Assembly (NCBI GenBank): GCA_963920705.1
Contig: CAWUCO010000291.1
Coordinates: forward strand, 124,001-188,000
Reading direction: 5' to 3'
DNA from: Odiellus spinosus
Lineage: Eukaryota; Arthropoda; Arachnida; Opiliones; Phalangiidae
Length of the DNA stretch: 64,000 nucleotides
In this document: positions 1 to 13,389 of the stretch, piece after piece
Layout of the letters: each line of letters opens with the position of its first letter
Position numbering within the stretch: the stretch's first letter is position 1
The notes under the pieces: generated by a model
Database searches by the model: none
Seen by the model: the letters and a program-made list of their open reading frames with translations, nothing else
Told to the model about the DNA's origin: nothing
Program-made: the position numbers and the translations under genes

Positions 1-1169
1 CACACCGAGAACAAGATCCCTTGAAAAGGGGCACACCGAGAACAAGATCCCTTGAAAAGGGGCACACCGAGAACAAGATCCCTTGAAAAGGGGCACACCG
101 AGAACAAGATCCCTTGAAAAGGGGCACACCGAGAACAAGATCCCTTGAAAAGGGGCACACCGAGAACAAGATCCCTTGAAAAGGGGCACACCGAGAACAA
201 GATCCCTTGAAAAGGGGCACACCGAGAACAAGATCCCTTGAAAAGGGGCACACCGAGAACAAGATCCCTTGAAAAGGGGCACACCGAGAACAAGATCCCT
301 TGAAAAAGGGCACACCGAGAACAAGATCCCTTGAAAAGGGGCACACCGAGAACAAGATCCCTTGAAAAGCGGCACACCGAGGACAAGATCCCTTGAAAAT
401 CGGCATACCGAGAACAAGATCCCTTGAAAAGCGGCATACCGAGAACAAGTTCCCTTGAAAAGGGGCACACCGAGAACAAGATCCCTTGAAAAGCGGCCCA
501 CCGAGAACAAGATCCCTTGAAAAGGGGCACACCGAGAACAAGATCGATCCTTCAAAAAGGGCACACCGAGAACAAGATCCCTTGAAAAGCGGCAAACTGA
601 GAACAAGATCCCTTGAAAAGCGGCATACCGAGAACAAGATCCCTTGAAAAGGGGCACACCGAGAACAAGATCCCTTGAAAAGGGGCACACCGAGAACAAG
701 ATCCCTTGAAAAGGGGCACACCGAGAAAAATATCCCTTGAAAAGGGGCACACCGAGAACAAGATCCCTTGAAAAGGGGCACACCGAGAACAAGATCCCTT
801 GAAAAGGGGAACACCGAGAACAAGATCCCTTGAAAAGCGGCATACCGAGAACAAGATCCCTTGAAAAGGGGCACACCGAGAACAAGATCCCTTCAAAAGG
901 GGCACACCAAGAACAAGATCCCTTGAAAAGCGGCCACCGAGAATAAGATCCCTTCAAACGGGGCACACCGAGAACAAGATCCCTTCAAAAAGGGCACACC
1001 GAGAACAAGATCCCTTGAAAAGCGGCATACCGAGAACAAGATCCCTTGAAAAGCGGCATACCGAGAAAAAGATCCCTTGAAAAGGGGCACACCGAGAACA
1101 AGATCCCTTGAAAAGGGGCACACCGAGAACAAGATCCCTTGAAAAGGGGCACACCGAGAACAAGATCCC

Positions 1170-1421
1170 TTGAAAAGCGGCATACCGAGAACAAGATCCC
1201 TTGAAAAGGGGCACACCGAGAACAAGATCCCTTCAAAAGGGGCACACCAAGAACAAGATCCCTTGAAAAGCGGCACACCGAGAATAAGATCCCTTCAAAA
1301 GGGGCACACCGAGAACAAGATCCCTTCAAAAAGGGCACACCGAGAACAAGATCCCTTGAAAAGCGGCATACCGAGAACAAGATCCCTTGAAAAGCGGCAT
1401 ACCGAGAACAAGATCCCTTGA
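1170..1421 (+). repeat. 252-bp variant cassette, first of at least 38 copies
   Basis: A fixed series of about eight variant units: CATACC, CACACC with TTC, CACACCAAGAAC, GCGGCACACC-GAATAAG with TTC, TTCAAAAAGGG, then CATACC twice. It recurs at 1948, 5362, 6605, 6946, 7631, 8626, 9494, 10705, 11390, 12134, 14026, 16326, 17538, 18874, 19215, 20148, 21949, 22290, 23223, 23750, 25703, 27411, 28124, 29305, 30235, 30886, 32222, 33152, 33803, 34516, 36286, 36937, 37650, 38924, 40104, 43901 and 45079. Each copy happens to give an 83-codon plus-strand open frame (125 at 43,901), because consecutive TTC variants remove the usual TGA. I treat these as repeat structure, not genes. Confidence 0.88.
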
Positions 1422-2140
1422 AAAGCGGCATACCGAGAACAAGATCCCTTGAAAAGGGGCACACCGAGAACAAGATCCCTTGAAAAGCGGCCCACCGAGA
1501 ACAAGATCCCTTGAAAAGGGGCACACCGAGAACAAGATCGATCCTTCAAAAAGGGCACACCGAGAACAAGATCCCTTGAAAAGCGGCATACCGAGAACAA
1601 GATCCCTTGAAAAGCGGCATACCGAGAACAAGATCCCTTGAAAAGGGGCACACCGAGAACAAGATCCCTTGAAAAGGGGCACACCGAGAAAAAGATCCCT
1701 TGAAAAGGGGCACACCGAGAACAAGATCCCTTGAAAAGGGGCACACCGAGAACAAGATCCCTTGAAAAGGGGCACACCGAGAAAAAGATCCCTTGAAAAG
1801 GGGCACACCGAGAACAAGATCCCTTGAAAAGGGGCACACCGAGAAAAAGATCCATTGAAAAGGGGCACACCGAGAACAAAATCCCTTGAAAAGGGGCACA
1901 CCGAGAACAAGATCCCTTGAAAAGGGGCACACCGAGAACAAGATCCCTTGAAAAGCGGCATACCGAGAACAAGATCCCTTGAAAAGGGGCACACCGAGAA
2001 CAAGATCCCTTCAAAAGGGGCACACCAAGAACAAGATCCCTTGAAAAGCGGCACACCGAGAATAAGATCCCTTCAAAAGGGGCACACCGAGAACAAGATC
2101 CCTTCAAAAAGGGCACACCGAGAACAAGATCCCTTGAAAA

Positions 2141-5058
2141 GCGACATACCGAGAACAAGATCCCTTGAAAATCGGCATACCGAGAACAAGATCCCTTGAA
2201 AAGGGGCACACCGAGAACAAGATCCCTTGAAAAGGGGCACACCGAGAAAAAGATCCCTTGAAAAGGGGCACACCGAGAACAAGATCCCTTGAAAAGGGGC
2301 ACACCGAGAACAAGATCCCTTGAAAAGGGGCACACAGAGAAAAAGATCCCTTGAAAAGGGGCACACCGAGAACAAGATCCCTTGAAAAGGGGCACACCGA
2401 GAACAAGATCCCTTGAAAAGGGGCACACCGAGAACAAGATCCCTTGAAAAGGGGCACACCGAGAACAAGATCCCTTGAAAAGGGGCACACCGAGAAAAAG
2501 ATCCCTTGAAAAGGGCACACCGAGAACAAGATCCCTTGAAAAGGGGCACACCGAGAACAAGATCCCTTGAAAATCGGCACACCGAGAACAAGATCCCTTG
2601 AAAAGCGGCATACCGAGAACAAGATCCCTTGAAAAGCGGCATCCCGAGAACAAGTTCCCTTTAAAAGGGGCACACCGAGAACAAGATCCCTTGAAAAGGG
2701 GCACACCGAGAACAAGATCCCTTGATAAGGGGCACACCGAGAACAAGATCTCTTGAAAAGGGGCACACCGAGAACAAGATCCCTTGAAAAGCGGCACACC
2801 GAGAACAAGATCCCTTGAAAAGGGGCACACCGAGAAAAAGATCCCTTGAAAAGGGGCACACCGAGAACAAGATCCCTTGAAAAGCGGCATACCGAGAACA
2901 AGATCCCTTGAAAAGCGGCATACCGAGAACAAGATCCCTTGAAAAGGGGCACACCGAGAACAAGATCCCATGAAAAGCGGCCCACCGAGAACAAGATCCC
3001 TTGAAAAGGGGCACACCGAGAACAAGATCCCTTCAAAAAGGGCACACCGAGAACAAGATCCCTTGAAAAGCGGCATACCGAGAACAAGATCCCTTGAAAA
3101 GCGGCATACCGAGAACAAGATCCCTTGAAAAGGGGCACACCGAGAACAAGATCCCTTGAAAAGGGGCACACCGAGAAAAAGATCCCTTGAAAAGGGGCAC
3201 ACCGAGAACAAGATCCCTTGAAAAGGGGCACACCGAGAACAAGATCCCTTGAAAAGGGGCACACCGAGAACAAGATCCCTTGAAAATCGGCATACCGAGA
3301 ACAAGATCCCTTGAAAAGCGGCATACCGAGAACAAGATCCCTTGAAAAGGGGCACACCGAGAACAAGATCCCTTGAAAAGCGGCCCACCGAGAACAAGAT
3401 CCCTTGAAAAGGGGCACACCGAGAACAAGATCGATCCTTCAAAAAGGGCACACCGAGAACAAGATCCCTTGAAAAGCGGCATACCGAGAACAAGATCCCT
3501 TGAAAAGCGGCATACCGAGAACAAGATCCCTTGAAAAGGGGCACACCGAGAACAAGATCCCTTGAAAAGGGGCACACCGAGAAAAAGATCCCTTGAAAAG
3601 CGACATACCGAGAACAAGATCCCTTGAAAATCGGCATACCGAGAACAAGATCCCTTGAAAAGGGGCACACCGAGAACAAGATCCCTTGAAAAGGGGCACA
3701 CCGAGAAAAAGATCCCTTGAAAAGGGGCACACCGAGAACAAGATCCCTTGAAAAGGGGCACACCGAGAACAAGATCCCTTGAAAAGGGGCACACAGAGAA
3801 AAAGATCCCTTGAAAAGGGGCACACCGAGAACAAGATCCCTTGAAAAGGGGCACACCGAGAACAAGATCCCTTGAAAAGGGGCACACCGAGAACAAGATC
3901 CCTTGAAAAGGGGCACACCGAGAACAAGATCCCTTGAAAAGGGGCACACCGAGAAAAAGATCCCTTGAAAAGGGCACACCGAGAACAAGATCCCTTGAAA
4001 AGGGGCACACCGAGAACAAGATCCCTTGAAAATCGGCACACCGAGAACAAGATCCCTTGAAAAGCGGCATACCGAGAACAAGATCCCTTGAAAAGCGGCA
4101 TCCCGAGAACAAGTTCCCTTTAAAAGGGGCACACCGAGAACAAGATCCCTTGAAAAGGGGCACACCGAGAACAAGATCCCTTGATAAGGGGCACACCGAG
4201 AACAAGATCCCTTGAAAAGGGGCACACCGAGAACAAGATCCCTTGAAAAGCGGCACACCGAGAACAAGATCCCTTGAAAAGGGGCACACCGAGAAAAAGA
4301 TCCCTTGAAAAGGGGCACACCGAGAACAAGATCCCTTGAAAAGCGGCATACCGAGAACAAGATCCCTTGAAAAGCGGCATACCGAGAACAAGATCCCTTG
4401 AAAAGGGGCACACCGAGAACAAGATCCCATGAAAAGCGGCCCACCGAGAACAAGATCCCTTGAAAAGGGGCACACCGAGAACAAGATCCCTTCAAAAAGG
4501 GCACACCGAGAACAAGATCCCTTGAAAAGCGGCATACCGAGAACAAGATCCCTTGAAAAGCGGCATACCGAGAACAAGATCCCTTGAAAAGGGGCACACC
4601 GAGAACAAGATCCCTTGAAAAGGGGCACACCGAGAAAAAGATCCCTTGAAAAGGGGCACACCGAGAACAAGATCCCTTGAAAAGGGGCACACCGAGAACA
4701 AGATCCCTTGAAACGCGGCATACCGAGAACAAGATCCCTTGAAAAGGGGCACACCGAGAACAAGATCCCTTGAAAATCGGCATACCGAGAACAAGATCCC
4801 TTGAAAAGCGGCATACCGAGAACAAGATCCCTTGAAAAGGGGCACACCGAGAACAAGATCCCTTGAAAAGCGGCCCACCGAGAACAAGATCCCTTGAAAA
4901 GGGGCACACCGAGAACAAGATCGATCCTTCAAAAAGGGCACACCGAGAACAAGATCCCTTGAAAAGCGGCATACCGAGAACAAGATCCCTTGAAAAGCGG
5001 CATACCGAGAACAAGATCCCTTGAAAAGGGGCACACCGAGAACAAGATCCCTTGAAAA
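2141..5058. repeat. Higher-order duplication, 1,459-bp offset
   Basis: Copy 1 starts at the rare GCGACATACC unit at 2141 and copy 2 at the same rare unit at 3600. Other matching rarities are the GCGGCATCCC-GAACAAGTTCCCTTTAAAAG run and the TTGATAAGG unit that follows it. Near the end the offset grows by one 31-bp unit because of an extra AACGCGGCATACC unit near 4711. Rare variants matching in order over more than a kilobase show a segmental tandem duplication. Confidence 0.85.
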
Positions 5059-7375
5059 GGGGCACACCGAGAAAAAGATCCCTTGAAAAGGGGCACACCG
5101 AGAACAAGATCCCTTCAAAAAGGGCACATCGAGAACAAGATCCCTTGAAAAGCGGCATACCGAGAACAAGATCCCTTGAAAAGCGGCACACCGAGAACAA
5201 GATCCCTTGAAAAGCGGCATACCGAGAACAAGATCCCTTGAAAAGCGGCATACCGAGAAAAAGATCCCTTGAAAAGGGGCACACCGAGAACAAGATCCCT
5301 TGAAAAGGGGCACACCGAGAACAAGATCCCTTGAAAAGGGGCACACCGAGAACAAGATCCCTTGAAAAGCGGCATACCGAGAACAAGATCCCTTGAAAAG
5401 GGGCACACCGAGAACAAGATCCCTTCAAAAGGGGCACACCAAGAACAAGATCCCTTGAAAAGCGGCACACCGAGAATAAGATCCCTTCAAAAGGGGCACA
5501 CCGAGAACAAGATCCCTTCAAAAAGGGCACATCGAGAACAAGATCCCTTGAAAAGCGGCATACCGAGAACAAGATCCCTTGAAAAGCGGCATACCGAGAA
5601 CAAGATCCCTTGATAAGGGGCACACCGAGAACAAGATCCCTTGAAAAGGGGCACACTGAGAACAAGATCCCTTGAAAAGCGGCACACCGAGAACAAGATC
5701 CCTTGAAAAGGGGCACACCGAGAAAAAGATCCCTTGAAAAGGGGCACACCGAGAACAAGATCCCTTGAAAAGCGGCATACTGAGAACAAGATCCCTTGAA
5801 AAGCGGCATACCGAGAACAAGATCCCTTGAAAAGGGGCACACCGAGAACAAGATCCCATGAAAAGCGGCCCACCGAGAACAAGATCCCTTGAAAAGGGGC
5901 ACACCGAGAACAAGATCCCTTCAAAAAGGGCACACCGAGAACAAGATCCCTTGAAAAGCGGCATACCGAGAACAAGATCCCTTGAAAAGCGGCATACCGA
6001 GAACAAGATCCCTTGAAAAGGGGCACACCGAGAACAAGATCCCTTGAAAAGGGGCACACCGAGAAAAAGATCCCTTGAAAAGGGGCACACCGAGAACAAG
6101 ATCCCTTGAAAAGGGGCACACCGAGAACAAGATCCCTTGAAACGCGGCATACCGAGAACAAGATCCCTTGAAAATCGGCATACCGAGAACAAGATCCCTT
6201 GAAAAGCGGCATACCGAGAACAAGATCCCTTGAAAAGGGGCACACCGAGAACAAGATCCCTTGAAAAGCGGCCCACCGAGAACAAGATCCCTTGAAAAGG
6301 GGCACACCGAGAACAAGATCGATCCTTCAAAAAGGGCACACCGAGAACAAGATCCCTTGAAAAGCGGCATACCGAGAACAAGATCCCTTGAAAAGCGGCA
6401 TACCGAGAACAAGATCCCTTGAAAAGGGGCACACCGAGAACAAGATCCCTTGAAAAGGGGCACAACGAGAAAAAGATCCCTTGAAAAGGGGCACACCGAG
6501 AACAAGATCCCTTGAAAAGGGGCACACTGAAAACAAGATCCCTTGAAAAGGGGCACACCGAGAAAAAGATCCCTTGAAAAGGGGCACACCGAGAACAAGA
6601 TCCCTTGAAAAGCGGCATACCGAGAACAAGATCCCTTGAAAAGGGGCACACCGAGAACAAGATCCCTTCAAAAGGGGAACACCAAGAACAAGATCCCTTG
6701 AAAAGCGGCACACCGAGAATAAGATCCCTTCAAAAGGGGCACACCGAGAACAAGATCCCTTCAAAAAGGGCACACCGAGAACAAGATCCCTTGAAAAGCG
6801 GCATACCGAGAACAAGATCCCTTGAAAAGCGGCATACCGAGAAAAAGATCCCTTGAAAAGGGGCACACCGAGAACAAGATCCCTTGAAAAGGGGCACACC
6901 GAGAACAAGATCCCTTGAAAAGGGGCACACCGAGAACAAGATCCCTTGAAAAGCGGCATACCGAGAACAAGATCCCTTGAAAAGGGGCACACCGAGAACA
7001 AGATCCCTTCAAAAGGGGCACACCAAGAACAAGATCCCTTGAAAAGCGGCACACCGAGAATAAGATCCCTTCAAAAGGGGCACACCGAGAACAAGATCCC
7101 TTCAAAAAGGGCACATCGAGAACAAGATCTCTTGAAAAGCGGCATACCGAGAACAAGATCCCTTGAAAAGCGGCATACCGAGAACAAGATCCCTTGAAAA
7201 GGGGCACGCCGAGAACAAGATCCCTTGAAAAGCGGCATACCGAGAACAAGATCCCTTGAAAAGCGGCATACCGAGAACAAGATCCCTTGAAAAGGGGCAC
7301 ACCGAGAACAAGATCCCTTGAAAAGCGGCCCACCGAGAACAATATCCCTTGAAAAGGGGCACACCGAGAACAAGA

Positions 7376-9365
7376 TCGATCCTTCAAAAAGGGCACACCG
7401 AGAAGAAGATCCCTTGAAAAGCGGCATAACGAGAACAAGATCCCTTGAAAAGCGGCATACCGAGAACAAGATCCCTTGAAAAGGGGCACACCGAGAACAA
7501 GATCCCTTGAAAAGGGGCACACCGAGAAAAAGATCCCTTGAAAAGGGGCACACCGAGAACAAGATCCCTTGAAAAGGGGCACACCGAGAACAAGATCCCT
7601 TGAAAAGGGGCACACCGAGAACAAGATCCCTTGAAAAGCGGCATACCGAGAACAAGATCCCTTGAAAAGGGGCACACCGAGAACAAGATCCCTTCAAAAG
7701 GGGCACACCAAGAACAAGATCCCTTGAAAAGCGGCAAGCCGAGAATAAGATCCCTTCAAAAGGGGCACACCGAGAACAAGATCCCTTCAAAAAGGGCACA
7801 CCGAGAACAAGATCCCTTGAAAAGCGGCATACCGAGAACAAGTTCCCTTGAAAAGCGGCATACCGAGAACAAGATCCCTTGAAAAGGGGCACACCGAGAA
7901 CAAGATCCCTTGAAAAGGGGCACACCGAGAACAAGATCCCTTGAAAAGGGGCACACCGAGAACAAGATCCCTTGAAAAGGGGCACACCGAGAACAAGATC
8001 CCTTGAAAAGGGGCACACCGAGAACAAGATCCCTTGAAAAGCGGCATACCGAGAACAAGATCCCTTGAAAAGCGGCATACCGAGAACAAGTTCCCTTGAA
8101 ATGGGGCACACCGAGAACAAGATCCCTTGATAAGGGGCACACCGAGAACAAGATCCCTTGAAAAGGGGCACACCGAGAAAAAGATCCCTTGAAAAGGGGC
8201 ACACCGAGAAAAAGATCCATTGAAAAGGGGCACACCAAGAACAAGATCCCTTGAAAAGCGGCACACCGAGAATAAGATCCCTTGAAAAGGGGCACACCGA
8301 GAACAAGATCCCTTGAAAAGCGGCCCACCGAGAACAATATCCCTTGAAAAGGGGCACACCGAGAACAAGATCGATCCTTCAAAAAGGGCACACCGAGAAG
8401 AAGATCCCTTGAAAAGCGGCATAACGAGAACAAGATCCCTTGAAAAGCGGCATACCGAGAACAAGATCCCTTGAAAAGGGGCACACCGAGAACAAGATCC
8501 CTTGAAAAGGGGCACACCGAGAAAAAGATCCCTTGAAAAGGGGCACACCGAGAACAAGATCCCTTGAAAAGGGGCACACCGAGAACAAGATCCCTTGAAA
8601 AGGGGCACACCGAGAACAAGATCCCTTGAAAAGCGGCATACCGAGAACAAGATCCCTTGAAAAGGGGCACACCGAGAACAAGATCCCTTCAAAAGGGGCA
8701 CACCAAGAACAAGATCCCTTGAAAAGCGGCAATCCGAGAATAAGATCCCTTCAAAAGGGGCACACCGAGAACAAGATCCCTTCAAAAAGGGCACACCGAG
8801 AACAAGATCCCTTGAAAAGCGGCATACCGAGAACAAGTTCCCTTGAAAAGCGGCATACCGAGAACAAGATCCCTTGAAAAGGGGCACACCGAGAACAAGA
8901 TCCCTTGAAAAGGGGCACACCGAGAACAAGATCCCTTGAAAAGGGGCACACCGAGAACAAGATCCCTTGAAAAGGGGCACACCGAGAACAAGATCCCTTG
9001 AAAAGGGGCACACCGAGAACAAGATCCCTTGAAAAGCGGCATACCGAGAACAAGATCCCTTGAAAAGCGGCATACCGAGAACAAGTTCCCTTGAAATGGG
9101 GCACACCGAGAACAAGATCCCTTGATAAGGGGCACACCGAGAACAAGATCCCTTGAAAAGGGGCACACCGAGAAAAAGATCCCTTGAAAAGGGGCACACC
9201 GAGAAAAAGATCCATTGAAAAGGGGCACACCAAGAACAAGATCCCTTGAAAAGCGGCACACCGAGAATAAGATCCCTTCAAAAGGGGCACACCGAGAACA
9301 AGATCCCTTCAAAAAGGGCACACCGAGAACAAGATCCCTTGAAAAGCGGCATACCGAGAACAAGA
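7376..9365. repeat. Higher-order duplication, 995-bp offset
   Basis: A rare GAGAAGAAG unit at 7399 recurs at 8394, followed in both places by GGCATAACGAG and the same order of later variants, including the 252-bp cassette at 7631 and 8626. The two copies abut, so this is a simple tandem duplication of about 32 units including one 34-bp unit. Confidence 0.82.
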
Positions 9366-11700
9366 TCCCTTGAAAAGCGGCATACCGAGAAAAAGATCCC
9401 TTGAAAAGGGGCACACCGAGAACAAGATCCCTTGAAAAGGGGCACACCGAGAACAAGATCCCTTGAAAAGGGGCACACCGAGAACAAGATCCCTTGAAAA
9501 GCGGCATACCGAGAACAAGATCCCTTGAAAAGGGGCACACCGAGAACAAGATCCCTTCAAAAGGGGCACACCAAGAACAAGATCCCTTGAAAAGCGGCAC
9601 ACCGAGAATAAGATCCCTTCAAAAGGGGCACACCGAGAACAAGATCCCTTCAAAAAGGGCACATCGAGAACAAGATCCCTTGAAAAGCGGCATACCGAGA
9701 ACAAGATCCCTTGAAAAGCGGCATACCGAGAACAAGATCCCTTGAAAAGGGGCACGCCGAGAACAAGATCCCTTGAAAAGCGGCATACCGAGAACAAGAT
9801 CCCTTGAAAAGCGGCATACCGAGAACAAGATCCCTTGAAAAGGGGCACACCGAGAACAAGATCCCTTGAAAAGCGGCCCACCGAGAACAATATCCCTTGA
9901 AAAGGGGCACACCGAGAACAAGATCGATCCTTCAAAAAGGGCACACCGAGAACAAGATCCCTTGAAAAGCGGCATACCGAGAACAAGATCCCTTGAAAAG
10001 CGGCATACCGAGAACAAGATCCCTTGAAAAGGGGCACACCGAGAACAAGATCCCTTGAAAAGGGGCACACCGAGAAAAAGATCCCTTGAAAAGGGGCACA
10101 CCGAGAACAAGATCCCTTGAAAAGGGGCACACCGAGAACAAGATCCCTTGAAAAGGGGCACCCCGAGAACAAGATCCCTTGAAAAGGGGCACACCGAGAA
10201 AAAGATCCCTTGAAAAGGGTACACCGAGAACAAGATCCCTTGAAAAGCGGCATACCGAGAACAAGATCCCTTGAAAAGCGGCATACCGAGAACAAGTTCC
10301 CTTGAAATGGGGCACACCGAGAACAAGATCCCTTGATAAGGGGCACACCGAGAACAAGATCCCTTGAAAAGGGGCACACCGAGAAAAAGATCCCTTGAAA
10401 AGGGGCACACCGAGAAAAAGATCCATTGAAAAGGGGCACACCAAGAACAAGATCCCTTGAAAAGCGGCACACCGAGAATAAGATCCCTTCAAAAGGGGCA
10501 CACCGAGAACAAGATCCCTTCAAAAAGGGCACACCGAGAACAAGATCCCTTGAAAAGCGGCATACCGAGAACAAGATCCCTTGAAAAGCGGCATACCGAG
10601 AAAAAGATCCCTTGAAAAGGGGCACACCGAGAACAAGATCCCTTGAAAAGGGGCACACCGAGAACAAGATCCCTTGAAAAGGGGCACACCGAGAACAAGA
10701 TCCCTTGAAAAGCGGCATACCGAGAACAAGATCCCTTGAAAAGGGGCACACCGAGAACAAGATCCCTTCAAAAGGGGCACACCAAGAACAAGATCCCTTG
10801 AAAAGCGGCACACCGAGAATAAGATCCCTTCAAAAGGGGCACACCGAGAACAAGATCCCTTCAAAAAGGGCACATCGAGAACAAGATCCCTTGAAAAGCG
10901 GCATACCGAGAACAAGATCCCTTGAAAAGCGGCATACCGAGAACAAGATCCCTTGAAAAGGGGCACGCCGAGAACAAGATCCCTTGAAAAGCGGCATACC
11001 GAGAACAAGATCCCTTGAAAAGCGGCATACCGAGAACAAGATCCCTTGAAAAGGGGCACACCGAGAACAAGATCCCTTGAAAAGCGGCCCACCGAGAACA
11101 ATATCCCTTGAAAAGGGGCACACCGAGAACAAGATCGATCCTTCAAAAAGGGCACACCGAGAACAAGATCCCTTGAAAAGCGGCATACCGAGAACAAGAT
11201 CCCTTGAAAAGCGGCATACCGAGAACAAGATCCCTTGAAAAGGGGCACACCGAGAACAAGATCCCTTGAAAAGGGGCACACCGAGAAAAAGATCCCTTGA
11301 AAAGGGGCACACCGAGAACAAGATCCCTTGAAAAGGGGCACACCGAGAACAAGATCCCTTGAAAAGGGGCACACCGAGAACAAGATCCCTTGAAAAGCGG
11401 CATACCGAGAACAAGATCCCTTGAAAAGGGGCACACCGAGAACAAGATCCCTTCAAAAGGGGCACACCAAGAACAAGATCCCTTGAAAAGCGGCACACCG
11501 AGAATAAGATCCCTTCAAAAGGGGCACACCGAGAACAAGATCCCTTCAAAAAGGGCACACCGAGAACAAGATCCCTTGAAAAGCGGCATACCGAGAACAA
11601 GATCCCTTGAAAAGGGGCACACCGAGAACAAGATCCCTTGAAAAGGGGCACACCGAGAACAAGATCCCTTGAAAAGGGGCACACCGAGAACAAGATCCCT
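9278..11700. repeat. Higher-order duplication, 1,211-bp offset
   Basis: Variant order from about 9278 to 10,480 is repeated from about 10,489. The cassette moves from 9494 to 10,705. The GGCACGCCGAG unit near 9752 recurs near 10,963, and the AACAATATCCC unit near 9885 recurs near 11,096. Confidence 0.8.
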
Positions 11701-13389
11701 TGAAAAGGGGCACACCGAGAACAAGATCCCTTGAAAAGGGGCACACCGAAAACAAGATCCCTTGAAAAGGGGCACACCGAGAACAAGATCCCTTGAAAAG
11801 GGGCACACCGAGAAAAAGATCCCTTGAAAAAGGGTACACCGAGAACAAGATCTCTTGAAAAGCGGCATACCGAGAACAAGATCCCTTGAAAAGCGGCATA
11901 CCGAGAACAAGTTCCCTTGAAATGGGGCACACCGAGAACAAGATCCCTTGATAAGGGGCACACCGAGAACAAGATCCCTTGAAAAGGGGCACACCGAGAA
12001 AAAGATCCCTTTAAAAGGGGCACACCGAGAAAAAGATCCATTGAAAAGGAGCACACCGAGAACAAAATCCCTTGAAAAGGGGCACACCGAGAACAAGATC
12101 CCTTGAAAAGGGGCACACCGAGAACAAGATCCCTTGAAAAGCGGAATACCGAGAACAAGATCCCTTAAAAAGGGGCACACCGAGAACAAGATCCCTTCAA
12201 AAGGGGCACACCAAGAACAAGATCCCTTGAAAAGCGGCACACCGAGAATAAGATCCCTTCAAAAGGGGCACACCGAGAACAAGATCCCTTCAAAAAGGGC
12301 ACACCGAGAACAAGATCCCTTGAAAAGCGGCATACCGAGAACAAGATCCCTTGAAAATCGGCATACCGAGAACAAGATCCCTTGAAAAGGGGCACACCGA
12401 GAACAAGATCCCTTGAAAAGGGGCACACCGAGAAAAAGATCCCTTGAAAAGGGGCACACCGAGAACAAGATCCCTTGAAAAGGGGCACACCGAGAACAAG
12501 ATCCCTTGAAAAGGGGCACACCGAGAAAAAGATCCCTTGAAAAGGGGCACACCGAGAACAAGATCCCTTGAAAAGGGGAACACCGAGAACAAGATCCCTT
12601 GAAAAGGGGCACACCGAGAACAAGATCCCTTGAAAAGGGGCACACCGAGAACAAGATCCCTTGAAAAGGGGCACACCGAGAAAAAGATCCCTTGAAAAGA
12701 GCACACCAAGAACAAGATCCCTTGAAAAGGGGCACACCGAGAACAAGATCCCTTGAAAAGCGGCACACCGAGAACAAGATCCCTTGAAAAGCGGCATACC
12801 GAGAACAAGATCCCTTGAAAAGCGGCATCCCGAGAACAAGATCCCTTGAAAAGGGGCACACCGAGAACAAGATCCCTTGAAAAGGGGCACACCGAGAAAA
12901 AGATCCCTTGAAAAGGGCACACCAAAAACAAGTTCCCTTGAAAAGGGGCACACCGAGAACAAGATCCCTTGAAAAGCGGCACACCGAGAACAAGATCCCT
13001 TGAAAAGCGGCATACCGAGAACAAGATCCCTTGAAAAGCGGCATCCCGAGAACAAGTTCCCTTGAAAAGGGGCACACCGAGAACAAGATCCCTTGATAAG
13101 GGGCACACCGAGAACAAGATCCCTTGAAAAGGGGCACACCGAGAACAAGATCCCTTGAAAAGTGGCACACCGAGAACAAGATCCCTTGAAAAGGGGCACA
13201 CCGAGAAAAAGATCCCTTGAAAAGGGGCACACCGAGAACAAGATCCCTTGAAAAGCGGCATACCGAGAACAAGATCCCTTGAAAAGCGGCATACCGAGAA
13301 CAAGATCCCTTGAAAAGGGGCACACCGAGAACAAGATCCCTTGAAAAGCGGCCCACCGAGAACAAGATCCCTTGAAAAGGGGCACACCG

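Noticed and set aside
1295-5902. A 1,535-codon minus-strand open frame with a 31-residue repeat peptide (MPLFKGSCSR..), and dozens of shorter ones
   Set aside because: The frame follows from a stop-free 31-bp unit read in three phases. Start and stop codons come from single-base unit variants, and no non-repeat coding sequence, signal or intron is attached.
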